Assembly: GCF_029946505.1 (NCBI RefSeq)
Contig: NZ_JARZHG010000001.1
Span: 852,160 to 916,159 of the forward strand
From: Polyangium sp. y55x31
Lineage (GTDB): Bacteria; Myxococcota_A; Polyangia; Polyangiales; Polyangiaceae
DNA length: 64,000 nt
Direction: 5' to 3'
Shown here one piece after another: positions 51,693 to 60,921 of the stretch. Under the pieces are notes generated by a model. It worked only from the letters and a program-made list of their open reading frames with translations. It was not told where the DNA came from and made no database searches. Within the stretch, counting starts at the first letter, position 1. Each line of letters begins with the position of its first letter. The position numbers were made by a program, and so were the translations under genes.

Positions 51693-54600
51693 ATGCCCCA
51701 CGACAGGAAGACACGACACGGGTCGCTCACCCCCGAAGACGTCATCACCGGCCGGGTGCGCCCCGAAGCACGAGACCTCGTCGCCCTGATCCGCGACGTC
51801 AACCCCACCGGCCTCGGCCTCGATCGGCGCGAGACGGCCCGCCGCTACGCCCTGAAGAGCCGCCTCCAGAGCGTGCTCGTCACGCAGTTTCGCGACGCCG
51901 TCGAGATCCGCCCCGAGCCCGACGAGCCCGGCGTCGTCCTCCTCCACCATCGCCCCTCCGGCCTCGACGCCTGCCACGCCGTCATCGCCGAGCTCGACGA
52001 CGACGCGCGCTCCTTCGTCCAGCACGCGCTCGATACAGCATCCCCCGTGGCCCCGACCCCGGAGGCTCCACGCAAGGCCACGCCACGGCCCGACGAAGGC
52101 CGCGCGAAAAGGGACGCACGCGAGCCACAGGGCGTCCCTGACGTCCCGAAGCTCCTCCGCGCCGCCGAAGGTGCACTCGCGGAGTACGACTACGAGCTCG
52201 CGCGGACGTACCTCGAAGAGGCACGCGCCAAGAACGGCGGCGACGTGGAACCCGCACGCGCGCTCCTCTCCCTCCTCGTGGCCACACTCGGCGCCGACGC
52301 GGAGGCACTCGACCTCGGCGAGACACTCCCCGCAGAGACGCTCGCGGATGTCGACGTGCGTCTCCATCTCGCGCTCGCCGCCGCGCGGCTCGAAGATCGC
52401 GCCCGCGCCCTTCGCCTGCTCCCCGCCGCGAACGCAAAGGCCCCCGCCGCACGTGTCGCCGAGGTCTTCGTGGCACTCGCAAGAGGCGCGCTCGCGACAG
52501 GACACCTCGCCGTGGCCGCGGACGATCTCGCGCGAGCACGAGCCACGGACGCCACACACCCGGAGCTCGCGGGCCTCACGGCCGCCCTCGCGAAGGCGCG
52601 GGCCACACGTCGAGGCCCCGCGGAAACGGAAGCATCACGGCTCTTCGCAGAGGGGGATCTCCCCGGCGCGGAAGAACGAGCCCGCGAGATCCTCGCGGAC
52701 CACCCGGAGAGCGACGTCGCCCGGAGGATCCTCCGTGGGGTCGAGGAGCAAAAGAAGCGGGACGAGGCGCGGCGAAAGCTCGACGACGCGCACGAGGCGC
52801 TCGATCGCGGCGAGACGGTGCAAGCCGTCGCGCTGCTCGAAGCGGCGAAAGGCCTCGGGCTGCCGGAGCACGAGGCGGCGCCCGCCGAACGAAGGATCGC
52901 CGCGAAGCTCGCCGAGGCCCGCGCGCGGGAAGACGACGCGCGCGCCGCGGCGATCGCCGAGATGATCACCGCGGGCGCGCTCGCCGAGGGGCTCGCCGCA
53001 TACGCCGCGCTGAACGCCGCGGGGCGCAGCAAGGTGAAGGAGCACGCGGCGTCGAAGGTCCTCGGGTGGATGGACGTGGTGGCGCCGCCCGGCGAGGGCG
53101 TGAAAATCAAGCCGGCGGTGGCCGCGATCGTCGCGCTCCACCGCGCCGCAGACATCGCCGAGCGCGCGCCGGAGATGGTGATGGAGCTCGTCGACGCGCA
53201 CGGAAAAGTGCTGCACGGGTTCGCGCCTGCCGAGGAGGCGCGAAGGCGCGCGGAGGCGACGCTCGCCGACGAACGAAGGCGCGTCGCGAGGGGGCGAGTC
53301 GAGTCCGCGCGGCGGGTGCTCGACGAGGGTGACGTCGCGCAAGCCAGCAGGCTCCTCGGCGAAGTGCACCGGAGGGATCTGCCGGAGGACGAGCTCGCCG
53401 CCCTCGAACGCCTGTGCGCCGCGGTGCAGCGAAGGCTCGAACGGCAAACGCTCGCCGCCTCGCTCGAGCATCTCCGGCGCGAAGGCGACCTCCTGCGCGC
53501 GCTCGCCGTGTGCGAGCAGCTCGTGGCGCGCGCCGAGGCCGAGGACGCGGCAGAGCTCGCAGCCCTACGCGTGGAGCTGCGCGCGGACGTGCGGCGCATG
53601 TTCTCGGTGCAGGTCGAGACGTTCGAGGGCGACGGCATCACGGAAGGGCCCGCTGCGAGCTTTTACGACGCGCGCGTGTTCCCTCGGTGGAAGTGGGAGA
53701 TGCTGCTCCCGCGGGTACGCGGGGGGCACGAGGAGACGGTCCTCATCGTCCCGCAATCGAGAGACGCGTGGCTCTTCCTCCGCGTGCTCGACGCCAAGAC
53801 GAGCGCGCTGCGGACGCGCGTCGTCCTCCGTACGCCGAGACCACTCAAGCTCTTGAACGCCGTGCTGCGAGGCCACCGCCTGCTCCTCGTCGGGCGAAGC
53901 GGGGCAGTGCTCGAGGTCGACACGGACGACTGGACGGTGCTCGCGTGGATCCCGAACATCCTCGGCGAAGACGGCCGCTCGTCGCCCGCGGTCGAGGAGC
54001 CCGATGCGCTCATCGACGAAGCGATCATCAGCCCGGACGGGCGTCACCTCTGGTTGAACATCTTCGAAAAACGCGAACGCGGGGGCGTGATCGTGCGCGT
54101 GTTCGACCTCGAGGATCTGCGGCTCGCGCGCGAGATCCGTGATCATCGTGCCCCGACCGTCCACATGCAGAGCATCCACGGCCTCCCGTCGCCACGCGTG
54201 GTCGTCACGGAGGCGGACAACAAAAGGGATGTCGGGCGCACGGTCTTCTACACGCCCCGCGGGACGCCGTCCGGAAAGCCCATCCCGACGGCGCTCTTGG
54301 TCCTGACGATCCTCGCCTACCCGGACGGAGAGAGCCTGTTCAGCGTCGTCGGGGACCCGGCAGGACCCAACGAGCATCACACCGCGCAGTGGGGGTTCGT
54401 CAAGATCGACACGCGAGGAGACATGGGGCGCTTCCATGTCTTCGAGGGCGTGACGGGCCTCTTTCAGGCCACAGCGGTCGCGAACGTGGAGGCGCGCATG
54501 GGTTTCGTGCTGCTCGACACGGAGCGGTGCGGGACCTCGCTCGTCGGCGTGCGCCTCGAACAGGAAGGGCCCGTCGTCGCCTACCGCGTCCGCGTGTCGC

Positions 54601-55640
54601 GGTCGTCGCTCCTCGTAACGACGCCCGACGGACGCCGCTCGGTGCTCCTCACGGTGCGTGAAGGCCGCCCGAGGATCGTGCCGCTCGGCCCCGAGCCCCC
54701 CGAAGCACACGCGAGCGATGCAAAAGGAGCCTTCAGTTTCCCGAGCCTGCCCCAGAGGTCCCTGTTCGCGAGGCGCTTCCGGTGCCACGAGCCCGCAGGG
54801 AAACACCTCGAAGATGCGATCGCGGAGGAGCGCGCGCTGCGGGAAAACTTCGACATGCCCCGTCGCCTCGCGTGGGCTCGGCAAAAGGCCGATGCCGACG
54901 AGCTCCTGGCGCTCGAAGCCGCGCTCTACCGACTCGGCGAGACGTCGGCGGGGAGGCAAATCAAGAAGATCGCACGCGCGCGGTTCCCCGATCACCCGCG
55001 CGTCCGCCTCTCGTACGCCCGCGCGCTCGCCGCCGTGGGGAGCTTCGGCGACGCCTGGGATCAGCTCGCGGGCATCGACCCGTCCGGGTTCGCAGAGGAG
55101 ATGGACGTGAAGCACTTCCACCACATGCGCGGGATCACGCTCATGATGCTGGGCCAGCCCGAGGAGGCGCTCGCGGCGCTCACACTGTCGGCGTCGTACA
55201 AGGAGGGCCGGTGCGAGCCCGACGAGCTCATCGCGCTCTGCGCGCCGCTCACGGACGAGCAGAGGTCATGGTCGCCCGTCCAGACCGCGACGCGGGACTA
55301 CCTGCGGATCGTCGCCGCAGCAGACGAAGCACTCGCGCGCGGGGACGCGACCGAGGCACGGCAAATCGTGGATTGCCCGCTCGTGTGGGAGGCCAACGAG
55401 CTCCAGAGCATGGCGCGCCTCTCGGAGGCGTACCTACACGAGGCGGAGGGGAGCGCCCCCGTGGACCGTTTCCGCATGAGCCTCGCGCTCCTGTCGTTTT
55501 GCGAGCTGTTCGATGCGCGCAGCAGCGTGACCCGGCGCGAAATGCCGCTGCCGCGCGCGACGTGGGATGCCGATCGCCTGTCCGCGCTCGCGCTCAGAGC
55601 GCGCGTGTGGGTGGAGGACGCGCTGAGGCCCCGGGCCTGA
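51693..55640 (+). CDS. Giant TPR/coiled-coil protein with propeller-like middle
   Basis: Cytoplasmic protein of 1315 residues with no signal peptide. Residues 1-110 are a small mixed domain. About 150-620 consists of tetratricopeptide-like helical pairs rich in Ala/Arg/Glu (for example YDYELARTYLEEARAK, GDLPGAEERAREIL). About 640-1040 is strand-rich with repeats such as IISPDGRHLWLNI and LTILAYPDGESLFSVV that look like WD/propeller blades. A second helical repeat region closes the protein (AALTLSASYKEGR). Such TPR-plus-propeller proteins are scaffolds. The upstream frame is open for 259 more codons but shadows the TOPRIM gene. ATG 51693 lacks a clear Shine-Dalgarno. Confidence 0.75.
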   Translation: MPHDRKTRHGSLTPEDVITGRVRPEARDLVALIRDVNPTGLGLDRRETARRYALKSRLQSVLVTQFRDAVEIRPEPDEPGVVLLHHRPSGLDACHAVIAELDDDARSFVQHALDTASPVAPTPEAPRKATPRPDEGRAKRDAREPQGVPDVPKLLRAAEGALAEYDYELARTYLEEARAKNGGDVEPARALLSLLVATLGADAEALDLGETLPAETLADVDVRLHLALAAARLEDRARALRLLPAANAKAPAARVAEVFVALARGALATGHLAVAADDLARARATDATHPELAGLTAALAKARATRRGPAETEASRLFAEGDLPGAEERAREILADHPESDVARRILRGVEEQKKRDEARRKLDDAHEALDRGETVQAVALLEAAKGLGLPEHEAAPAERRIAAKLAEARAREDDARAAAIAEMITAGALAEGLAAYAALNAAGRSKVKEHAASKVLGWMDVVAPPGEGVKIKPAVAAIVALHRAADIAERAPEMVMELVDAHGKVLHGFAPAEEARRRAEATLADERRRVARGRVESARRVLDEGDVAQASRLLGEVHRRDLPEDELAALERLCAAVQRRLERQTLAASLEHLRREGDLLRALAVCEQLVARAEAEDAAELAALRVELRADVRRMFSVQVETFEGDGITEGPAASFYDARVFPRWKWEMLLPRVRGGHEETVLIVPQSRDAWLFLRVLDAKTSALRTRVVLRTPRPLKLLNAVLRGHRLLLVGRSGAVLEVDTDDWTVLAWIPNILGEDGRSSPAVEEPDALIDEAIISPDGRHLWLNIFEKRERGGVIVRVFDLEDLRLAREIRDHRAPTVHMQSIHGLPSPRVVVTEADNKRDVGRTVFYTPRGTPSGKPIPTALLVLTILAYPDGESLFSVVGDPAGPNEHHTAQWGFVKIDTRGDMGRFHVFEGVTGLFQATAVANVEARMGFVLLDTERCGTSLVGVRLEQEGPVVAYRVRVSRSSLLVTTPDGRRSVLLTVREGRPRIVPLGPEPPEAHASDAKGAFSFPSLPQRSLFARRFRCHEPAGKHLEDAIAEERALRENFDMPRRLAWARQKADADELLALEAALYRLGETSAGRQIKKIARARFPDHPRVRLSYARALAAVGSFGDAWDQLAGIDPSGFAEEMDVKHFHHMRGITLMMLGQPEEALAALTLSASYKEGRCEPDELIALCAPLTDEQRSWSPVQTATRDYLRIVAAADEALARGDATEARQIVDCPLVWEANELQSMARLSEAYLHEAEGSAPVDRFRMSLALLSFCELFDARSSVTRREMPLPRATWDADRLSALALRARVWVEDALRPRA

Positions 55641-55642
55641 CA

Positions 55643-57079
55643 TCACCAGGGGAACCACTCCGCCGGGATCTTCTGCCAAGCCGTCGGCCTCCGCGGATCG
55701 CCCTCCGGCACCACGAGCGAGCCGACGAACTCGGCGTGCTCGTACACGCTCCCGATCGACTGGGCGATTCCGTCGAGATCCGACTCGTCCACGACGCCGT
55801 TGCTCGTCGCCTTGTAGAACTGCACCGTGACCCGGATCGGGAACTTGGGATCCCGCACGAGCCGGAGGTTTCGCCCCTCGTTGTAGGGCCCGAGGTTCGG
55901 GCCGTGGCCGAGCACCGCTTGCTCCACGTCGCTCTCCTCGGCGGCCGCGAGATCGGCCGTCTTCGACGGCTTGGTCGTGGCCATGGGCTTTGGCGCCCCG
56001 CCGGCTGCCGACTCCATGGCCGGCATGGTCGGCACCGCACCGCCGAGCACCCCGCGCTGCGCGTGCACCAGCGGCACTTGCACCAGGAAGAGCACATCCG
56101 CTCCCTTCGCGAGGGCGCTCTGCTCCGCCTCCGTCTTCGGCCCGCCTTGCGCCTCGATGCGCGCTTTCACGTCGCTCCGCCGCTCGGCCGTGAACGAGGC
56201 GCGCTGACCCATGTTGTTGAAATAAAGCTCCTGCCCCGCCCCGCGCACGCCCATGTCCTCGCGGCGATTCTCGATCACGCTGACGCTCGTGCCCTCGCGC
56301 GTCACCAGGAGCGTCAGCACGGCCGGTGATTTCGGGGCCGACTGGTAATTGAAGATGACCGGGTTGAACTCGGCCTTGCCGGACTTCGGAATCGGCAGGA
56401 ACACGGCTTGCGCGCTCACCAGGAAATGGCTGTCCCGCGGCGCGAGCAGGTTGCCGCTGCCGAGGATCGAGCTCGGCACGCTGGCGAACGCGCGGATGTC
56501 CTTCAGCACGTCCTTGAGCGGCACCGATTCGATCGACCCGCCGCCCGGCTTCTGATTGCCGACGCGCACGAAAAACCGGTCGGCCGGGATGTCGCCCGTG
56601 CGGTCCGTGAAATTCGGAAATCGGATCACCGGCATCAGCGCCGTCTTGAAATGGCTGCCGCTCGCGTCGTTGAACCGCACCTGCAGCGTCAGATCCGAGA
56701 TGTTCGGCCCGAGCGAAGACCCCTCGGCCCGGCCCGTGTCCTCCCACATCACGTTCATGACCGACAAACCGCGCCGCTGCGCCTCCACCATGACGCGGCG
56801 GTCGCTGATCATCGACTCGACCTTCGCCACGACGCTCGGGTAATCCACGGTCGGCGCGGGCGCCGGTCCGACGATCCCCCATTCGGTTGGTCCTCCGGCC
56901 ACCTCGGGCCCCGTGCCGGTCGTGATGGGTTTTGCCGTGGGCTCGGCCTTGGCTTGCGAGGGGAGCGGCTCGGCGGCCTGATCACTGCTTTGCACGACCA
57001 CGGGCCCACCCGCGCACCCCATCGCGAGCCCGACCCCCGCGGCGAAAAACGCCACAAAACCCACCATGCTCCGCTTCAT
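55643..57079 (-). CDS. Lipoprotein, unknown
   Basis: Exported lipoprotein of 478 residues. GGAGGAG lies a few bases before ATG 57079; signal GFVAFFAAGVGL with lipobox AMGC. After an Ala/Pro/Lys-rich linker the body is two strand-rich halves (about 75-300 and 330-478) joined by a Met/Ala/Pro-rich segment. Motifs such as DRFFVRVGNQKPGGGSIES and RNLRLVRDPKFPIRVTVQFY suggest a beta-sandwich. Only one cysteine (the lipidated one) is present. It follows a strong terminator, so it is probably transcribed separately from the four-gene operon upstream. Confidence 0.75.
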   Translation of the reverse strand: MKRSMVGFVAFFAAGVGLAMGCAGGPVVVQSSDQAAEPLPSQAKAEPTAKPITTGTGPEVAGGPTEWGIVGPAPAPTVDYPSVVAKVESMISDRRVMVEAQRRGLSVMNVMWEDTGRAEGSSLGPNISDLTLQVRFNDASGSHFKTALMPVIRFPNFTDRTGDIPADRFFVRVGNQKPGGGSIESVPLKDVLKDIRAFASVPSSILGSGNLLAPRDSHFLVSAQAVFLPIPKSGKAEFNPVIFNYQSAPKSPAVLTLLVTREGTSVSVIENRREDMGVRGAGQELYFNNMGQRASFTAERRSDVKARIEAQGGPKTEAEQSALAKGADVLFLVQVPLVHAQRGVLGGAVPTMPAMESAAGGAPKPMATTKPSKTADLAAAEESDVEQAVLGHGPNLGPYNEGRNLRLVRDPKFPIRVTVQFYKATSNGVVDESDLDGIAQSIGSVYEHAEFVGSLVVPEGDPRRPTAWQKIPAEWFPW

Positions 57080-57171
57080 TCGCTCCTCCTCGCCTCTCCA
57101 CAACGTTCGGGCCGAGCCGGCCTTACACTTCTTCGGCCGTGGGCTCTTCGACGTTCGTGCCCCACAAAAGA

Positions 57172-57197
57172 CCTCGGCCGCGGATCGCTCCGCGGCC
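57172..57197 (-). terminator. Intrinsic terminator of the four-gene exported operon
   Basis: Perfect 11-bp stem TCGGCCGCGGA (57172-57182), loop TCGC, TCCGCGGCCGA (57187-57197), located 25 bases beyond the stop at 57222. On the minus strand it is followed by GGTCTTTTG, a short T-run, as expected for an intrinsic terminator. Confidence 0.72.
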
Positions 57198-57221
57198 GAC
57201 GTCATCGAACAGGTGGCTCGA

Positions 57222-58745
57222 TCACACCTTGTTCACGAGCGCGGTGATGGCGTTGCCCTTGTAGAACTCCGTCACCTTCTTCATGTCGCCGTTCGCGATT
57301 GCGTAGAGGATCGCGGCGCTCGCGGCGTGCACGGACTTCGTCCCGTTGTAATCGGTGCTCAGGCCCGTCGTCGGGTCGATGCCCAATGCCGTGTTGTTGG
57401 TCTTCGGATGACCGTGCCAGCCGGCCGGGATGTAGCCATTGCCCATCACGTAGATCCAGTTCGCGCCGCCCGGCGTCGAATCGGGCCACGCCGGCCGCGT
57501 GAGCGGATCGTGCGGGTGATCGCCGTGGACCGTGGTGATGACGGTCTTGTCCAGGTTCTTCGCGGTGCAGGCCGGATCCGGCGAATTCGCGAGGTCCTGG
57601 TAGAACCGGTCGAGGAACATGCCGTAGTACTTCACCACGTTCCGCGCGCCGGCGAGCTGCGCGAAGGTCTCGTGCGGATCGGTGAAGATGCCGCCGCCCG
57701 TCTCCGGCACGACGCCGATGATCACCTGGTTCGTCAACCCGAGCGTGAAGGCCTTCTTCGTGATGATGAGGGCCTTCGCCAGGTTGAGGAGCCTGTCCTT
57801 GCCATTCTGGCCACCGAAGAACATGCTCGCCGCCATTCCCTCGACCTCGGTGGCCCCGTAAAACGCGAGGTCCTCGGTCTTCGGCATGAGCTGCGAGGCG
57901 AGGTTGCGGCCAATGAGGTTCGAGGCCTTCTTGGCGATGTCGAGCTCGCGCGCCCAGGTCGGGCGCCCCGCAGCCTCGCGCAGGCCGAGGATCGCCTTGT
58001 AATAGGTCTCGAACATCGACTTGTCCTCCTGCGCGAGCAGGATCGCCTTCGACGCGGCGCTGTTGAACAGGTCGACCATCGAGTCCGCGCTCGGCACGAC
58101 CGAGAGCGTCGGCGCGCCCGGCGCGGAGCCGATCGAGGCCGGCGCGACGCCGATCGAGGGCAGGATCGAGGTCGTCGTGCGTTGCAATGCGCCGATCGCG
58201 GCGAAAAGCGTGACGCTGTTACCGACGATGCCGTCGCCGCTGTTGTTCGTATTGCCCGGGAGCGCGCCGTCGATCGTGATCTGGCGGAGCGGCTTTCGGT
58301 GGTGCACGGCCGTGTCCGCGACGAGGAACGCGCTCATCGGGCGGTACACCGACTGCGTCGCCTGGTCGACGAACGGCGAATCCGGACCGTAGAAGAACGG
58401 CCGATCGGCAGGGCCCGACTTGAAATACGACGACTCGTCGACGTAGTTCGTCATGAAGCCCTGGCCGATGGCGTCGTACGCGAAGGCCGCGTTCTGGGCG
58501 GCCGCGACGTCGGGCAGCGGCCACATGAGCTGCCAGAGGCAGAAATTGCCGCCGCCGGAGACGATACCGACGTGGCGGTTCGTCTCGCCGCACGCCTCGG
58601 CGGCGAGCGCGGTGCCGCCCTCGTCGGCGATGAAATTGAGAAGCCGCGAGCGCTCGAGCGCGAAGCCCGCGCCCGCCGCGGCCATCAGCCGGAGGAAGTT
58701 CCGGCGCTGGGGGCCGCGCAAATCCTTGAGTTTGTAGTTTGCCAT
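57222..58745 (-). CDS. Tat-exported DUF1501/DUF1552-like protein
   Basis: Product of 507 residues with a twin-arginine signal (RRNFLRLMAAAGAGFALE, starting at residue 14), so it is folded before export. The body resembles DUF1501/DUF1552 proteins (sulphatase-like fold) that are nearly always paired with DUF1592/cytochrome genes in Planctomycetes and myxobacteria; late motifs VHGDHPHDP and IYVMGNGYIPAGWHGHP suit that. AGGAG precedes ATG 58745. Last gene of the operon; terminator follows. Biochemical role is not known for the family. Confidence 0.75.
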   Translation of the reverse strand: MANYKLKDLRGPQRRNFLRLMAAAGAGFALERSRLLNFIADEGGTALAAEACGETNRHVGIVSGGGNFCLWQLMWPLPDVAAAQNAAFAYDAIGQGFMTNYVDESSYFKSGPADRPFFYGPDSPFVDQATQSVYRPMSAFLVADTAVHHRKPLRQITIDGALPGNTNNSGDGIVGNSVTLFAAIGALQRTTTSILPSIGVAPASIGSAPGAPTLSVVPSADSMVDLFNSAASKAILLAQEDKSMFETYYKAILGLREAAGRPTWARELDIAKKASNLIGRNLASQLMPKTEDLAFYGATEVEGMAASMFFGGQNGKDRLLNLAKALIITKKAFTLGLTNQVIIGVVPETGGGIFTDPHETFAQLAGARNVVKYYGMFLDRFYQDLANSPDPACTAKNLDKTVITTVHGDHPHDPLTRPAWPDSTPGGANWIYVMGNGYIPAGWHGHPKTNNTALGIDPTTGLSTDYNGTKSVHAASAAILYAIANGDMKKVTEFYKGNAITALVNKV

Positions 58746-58756
58746 GGCCCGTTCTC

Positions 58757-59590
58757 CTACTCGCAGGTATGCGCCGCGCTCAGAAACGCAGCGACGGTGA
58801 GCGCGCGCTTGTTCGCGAGATCCTTGGGATCCGCCTTGTTCGCCTGCTCGATCATCAGGTTGCAGAGGTCCATGTCGTCTTCGGTCGCGGGCCGGCCCAT
58901 GAGGCAGCTCAGCGAGTTGTAGACGCACTTGCCCGTGGCGGCGTCGAACATGGGGTTGCCCACGCCGCTGATCTTGCACTCCTCGGCGTTCTCGATGTTC
59001 TGGATGATCTCGGGCGCGGCCTGGATGAAGATGTCGAGCACCTTCGCGGCCGCCGAGATCGTATAGAAATACGACTCGCCCATGCGCGCGTCGAAATTCG
59101 CCACGCCGAGCGAATCCTTCGTCGCCGCCGATTTGTAGAGCTGGCCCGCCGTCGGGGGCTGGCCCGCCGCGGCCACCTTGTTGAGATCCACGCCGCGCGT
59201 CGTGAGCAGATCGCCGAGCGCCGCATACGTGAGCTTGCTGCAGGAATGCAGCCGCGTGCGGATCTCCGGCGGTCCTTCGGCCGCGCGCTTCTTCAGGATG
59301 TCGAACGGATCATCCTGGCCCGCCTGCGTCGGGTCCATCGGGTGATGGAAGTTGTTGCTGCCATTCTCGCTCGTCTCGGGATCGCCGTTCGATTGCGCGC
59401 CCGCGCCGGCCGAGCCGCCGCCCGCGCCGCCCGCGCCGCCCGTGCCGCCCGTGCCGCCCGCGCCGGGGCCCGACGTCGTCGGCACGCAGTCCTCGCCCAT
59501 CGGATCCTGCGTGCCGAGGCACGCCGCGAATCCGAAGCCGATCGTGAAGAACAGGCCGGGCAGCGCCCAGCCGAGGAAGCTCCGTGCCAT
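58757..59590 (-). CDS. Lipoprotein of the DUF1592/DUF1501 operon
   Basis: Product of 277 residues. Signal GLFFTIGFGF with lipobox AAC, then a GTGGTGGAGGAGG linker and a helical domain with six cysteines (HSCSKL, EECKIS, GKCVYN, LSCLMG, DLCNLM, HTCE). The pattern suits a small disulphide-rich partner. It starts two bases after the preceding stop and ends 11 bases before the Tat protein, so it is a tightly packed operon member. No known family recognised. Confidence 0.75.
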   Translation of the reverse strand: MARSFLGWALPGLFFTIGFGFAACLGTQDPMGEDCVPTTSGPGAGGTGGTGGAGGAGGGSAGAGAQSNGDPETSENGSNNFHHPMDPTQAGQDDPFDILKKRAAEGPPEIRTRLHSCSKLTYAALGDLLTTRGVDLNKVAAAGQPPTAGQLYKSAATKDSLGVANFDARMGESYFYTISAAAKVLDIFIQAAPEIIQNIENAEECKISGVGNPMFDAATGKCVYNSLSCLMGRPATEDDMDLCNLMIEQANKADPKDLANKRALTVAAFLSAAHTCE

Positions 59591-59592
59591 GA

Positions 59593-60921
59593 TCAATACC
59601 TCACGAAGTCGTCGTGGACGAACGCCGCGCGGATGATCTCGCGCAGGTTGTAGTTGGTCTTGAATTGCGTGACGAGCGGGGCGATGACCGAATCGGGCAC
59701 GTCCGCCAGATCGTAGACCGCGTCGCCCTTCGACATGGCGTAGTTCCAGGCGCGGACGACCGCGCACCGCGCGACCTCGTCGTCCGCCGCCATGCGCTGG
59801 CCGAACTCGAGGAGGTTCGCCGCGGGCTGGCCGAACTTGAACGCCGTCGTCTCGCCGGGGGGCAGGTAATCGCTCAGCTTGACCTTCGGATTGCCCTCGA
59901 TGGGCACCGTGGCCGAGAACTCGAGGACGCCGTCCATTCCGGCGGCGGGCTCGACGTATTTGCCAGCGTCGTCGTAGGCCGCGAAGAGCGGGGCGCGATG
60001 GTTCATCGAGCCGTGGCAGTTCGCGCAGATCGTCGACGAATAATCGAGGAAGTCGACACGACCGCCGTTCGCCGCGCCGCCGATCGATTCGAACGGCCAG
60101 GGCGACGTATAGAAGCCGCCGCCCTTCGGCTCCGGCGTGGATCGGTATTCGGCCGGCATCTTGCGACAGGAGAACGTCTCCTGGATGAACCGGACGCGCC
60201 GGAACGCGAGCGCGCTCGCGTACTGGGCCATGAGGCCCGCGTCCGTGAGCACGCCGGCCGCCGGCGCGGCGGCGGGGCCGTTCGCGCAATCGACGGGCGT
60301 GAACGTGCCGGTCGCCGGGTCGAACGTGGGGCAGGTGCCGCTCGTGGCCGTGAAGATCTGGCGATAATCGCCGCCCTCGACCGTGACCTTCGCCGCGAAG
60401 AGCGGCGCGTTGTTGCGGTTCGGCGCCTCGTTCGCCGCCATCGCACCCGAGCGGAACGTGTTCTTCCAGTAATCGATCATCACCGCGGCGAACCGAGGCG
60501 ACGCCATGTACTGGTCGACGAGCGTCTCGTAGACCTGCTTCGGATTCGCCGCGCTCCGGACGCCCTCGACCTCATCGTTCTTCGGCAGCTTGCCGACGAG
60601 CTTGAGGCTCGCGGTGCGCAGCGCCTCGCTGTAGGAGACCACGCGCTCGTCGAGCACGGTCTTCACTTCATTGCCGCCGGAGCCGGTCGTCGTGCCGCCG
60701 CTCGTCGTCGGATCGCCGCCCGATCCGCCATTGCCGACGGTGGTCGACGCCGTGGATCCGCCCTCGCCGCCGCCCGCGGAGGGCGGACAGGGCTTGCCCC
60801 CATTGGCGGGCGGCCCGCCGAGGAGCTTGTTGGGATCGTCCGGGTTGCACGCAGAAAGGACCAAAGAAAGTCCGATCAGCGCGGTCCCGGTCCACGCTCT
60901 CTTGCCCCATTTCATTGTCAT
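59593..60921 (-). CDS. DUF1592/DUF1588-like lipoprotein with CxxCH
   Basis: Product of 442 residues, lipobox SAC after a typical signal. A GGSGG-type linker is followed by a helical region like DUF1595/DUF1592 (LRTASLKLVGKLP; YETLVDQYMASPRFAAVMIDYWKNTF in outline) and a DUF1588-like segment with CANCHGSMNHRAPLF, a CxxCH haem-attachment site, and the GxYRE-type DDAGKY. C-terminal LREIIRAAFVHDDFVRY is typical of this protein group. The ATG at 60921 overlaps the upstream TGA (ATGA), so translation is coupled. Confidence 0.8.
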   Translation of the reverse strand: MTMKWGKRAWTGTALIGLSLVLSACNPDDPNKLLGGPPANGGKPCPPSAGGGEGGSTASTTVGNGGSGGDPTTSGGTTTGSGGNEVKTVLDERVVSYSEALRTASLKLVGKLPKNDEVEGVRSAANPKQVYETLVDQYMASPRFAAVMIDYWKNTFRSGAMAANEAPNRNNAPLFAAKVTVEGGDYRQIFTATSGTCPTFDPATGTFTPVDCANGPAAAPAAGVLTDAGLMAQYASALAFRRVRFIQETFSCRKMPAEYRSTPEPKGGGFYTSPWPFESIGGAANGGRVDFLDYSSTICANCHGSMNHRAPLFAAYDDAGKYVEPAAGMDGVLEFSATVPIEGNPKVKLSDYLPPGETTAFKFGQPAANLLEFGQRMAADDEVARCAVVRAWNYAMSKGDAVYDLADVPDSVIAPLVTQFKTNYNLREIIRAAFVHDDFVRY

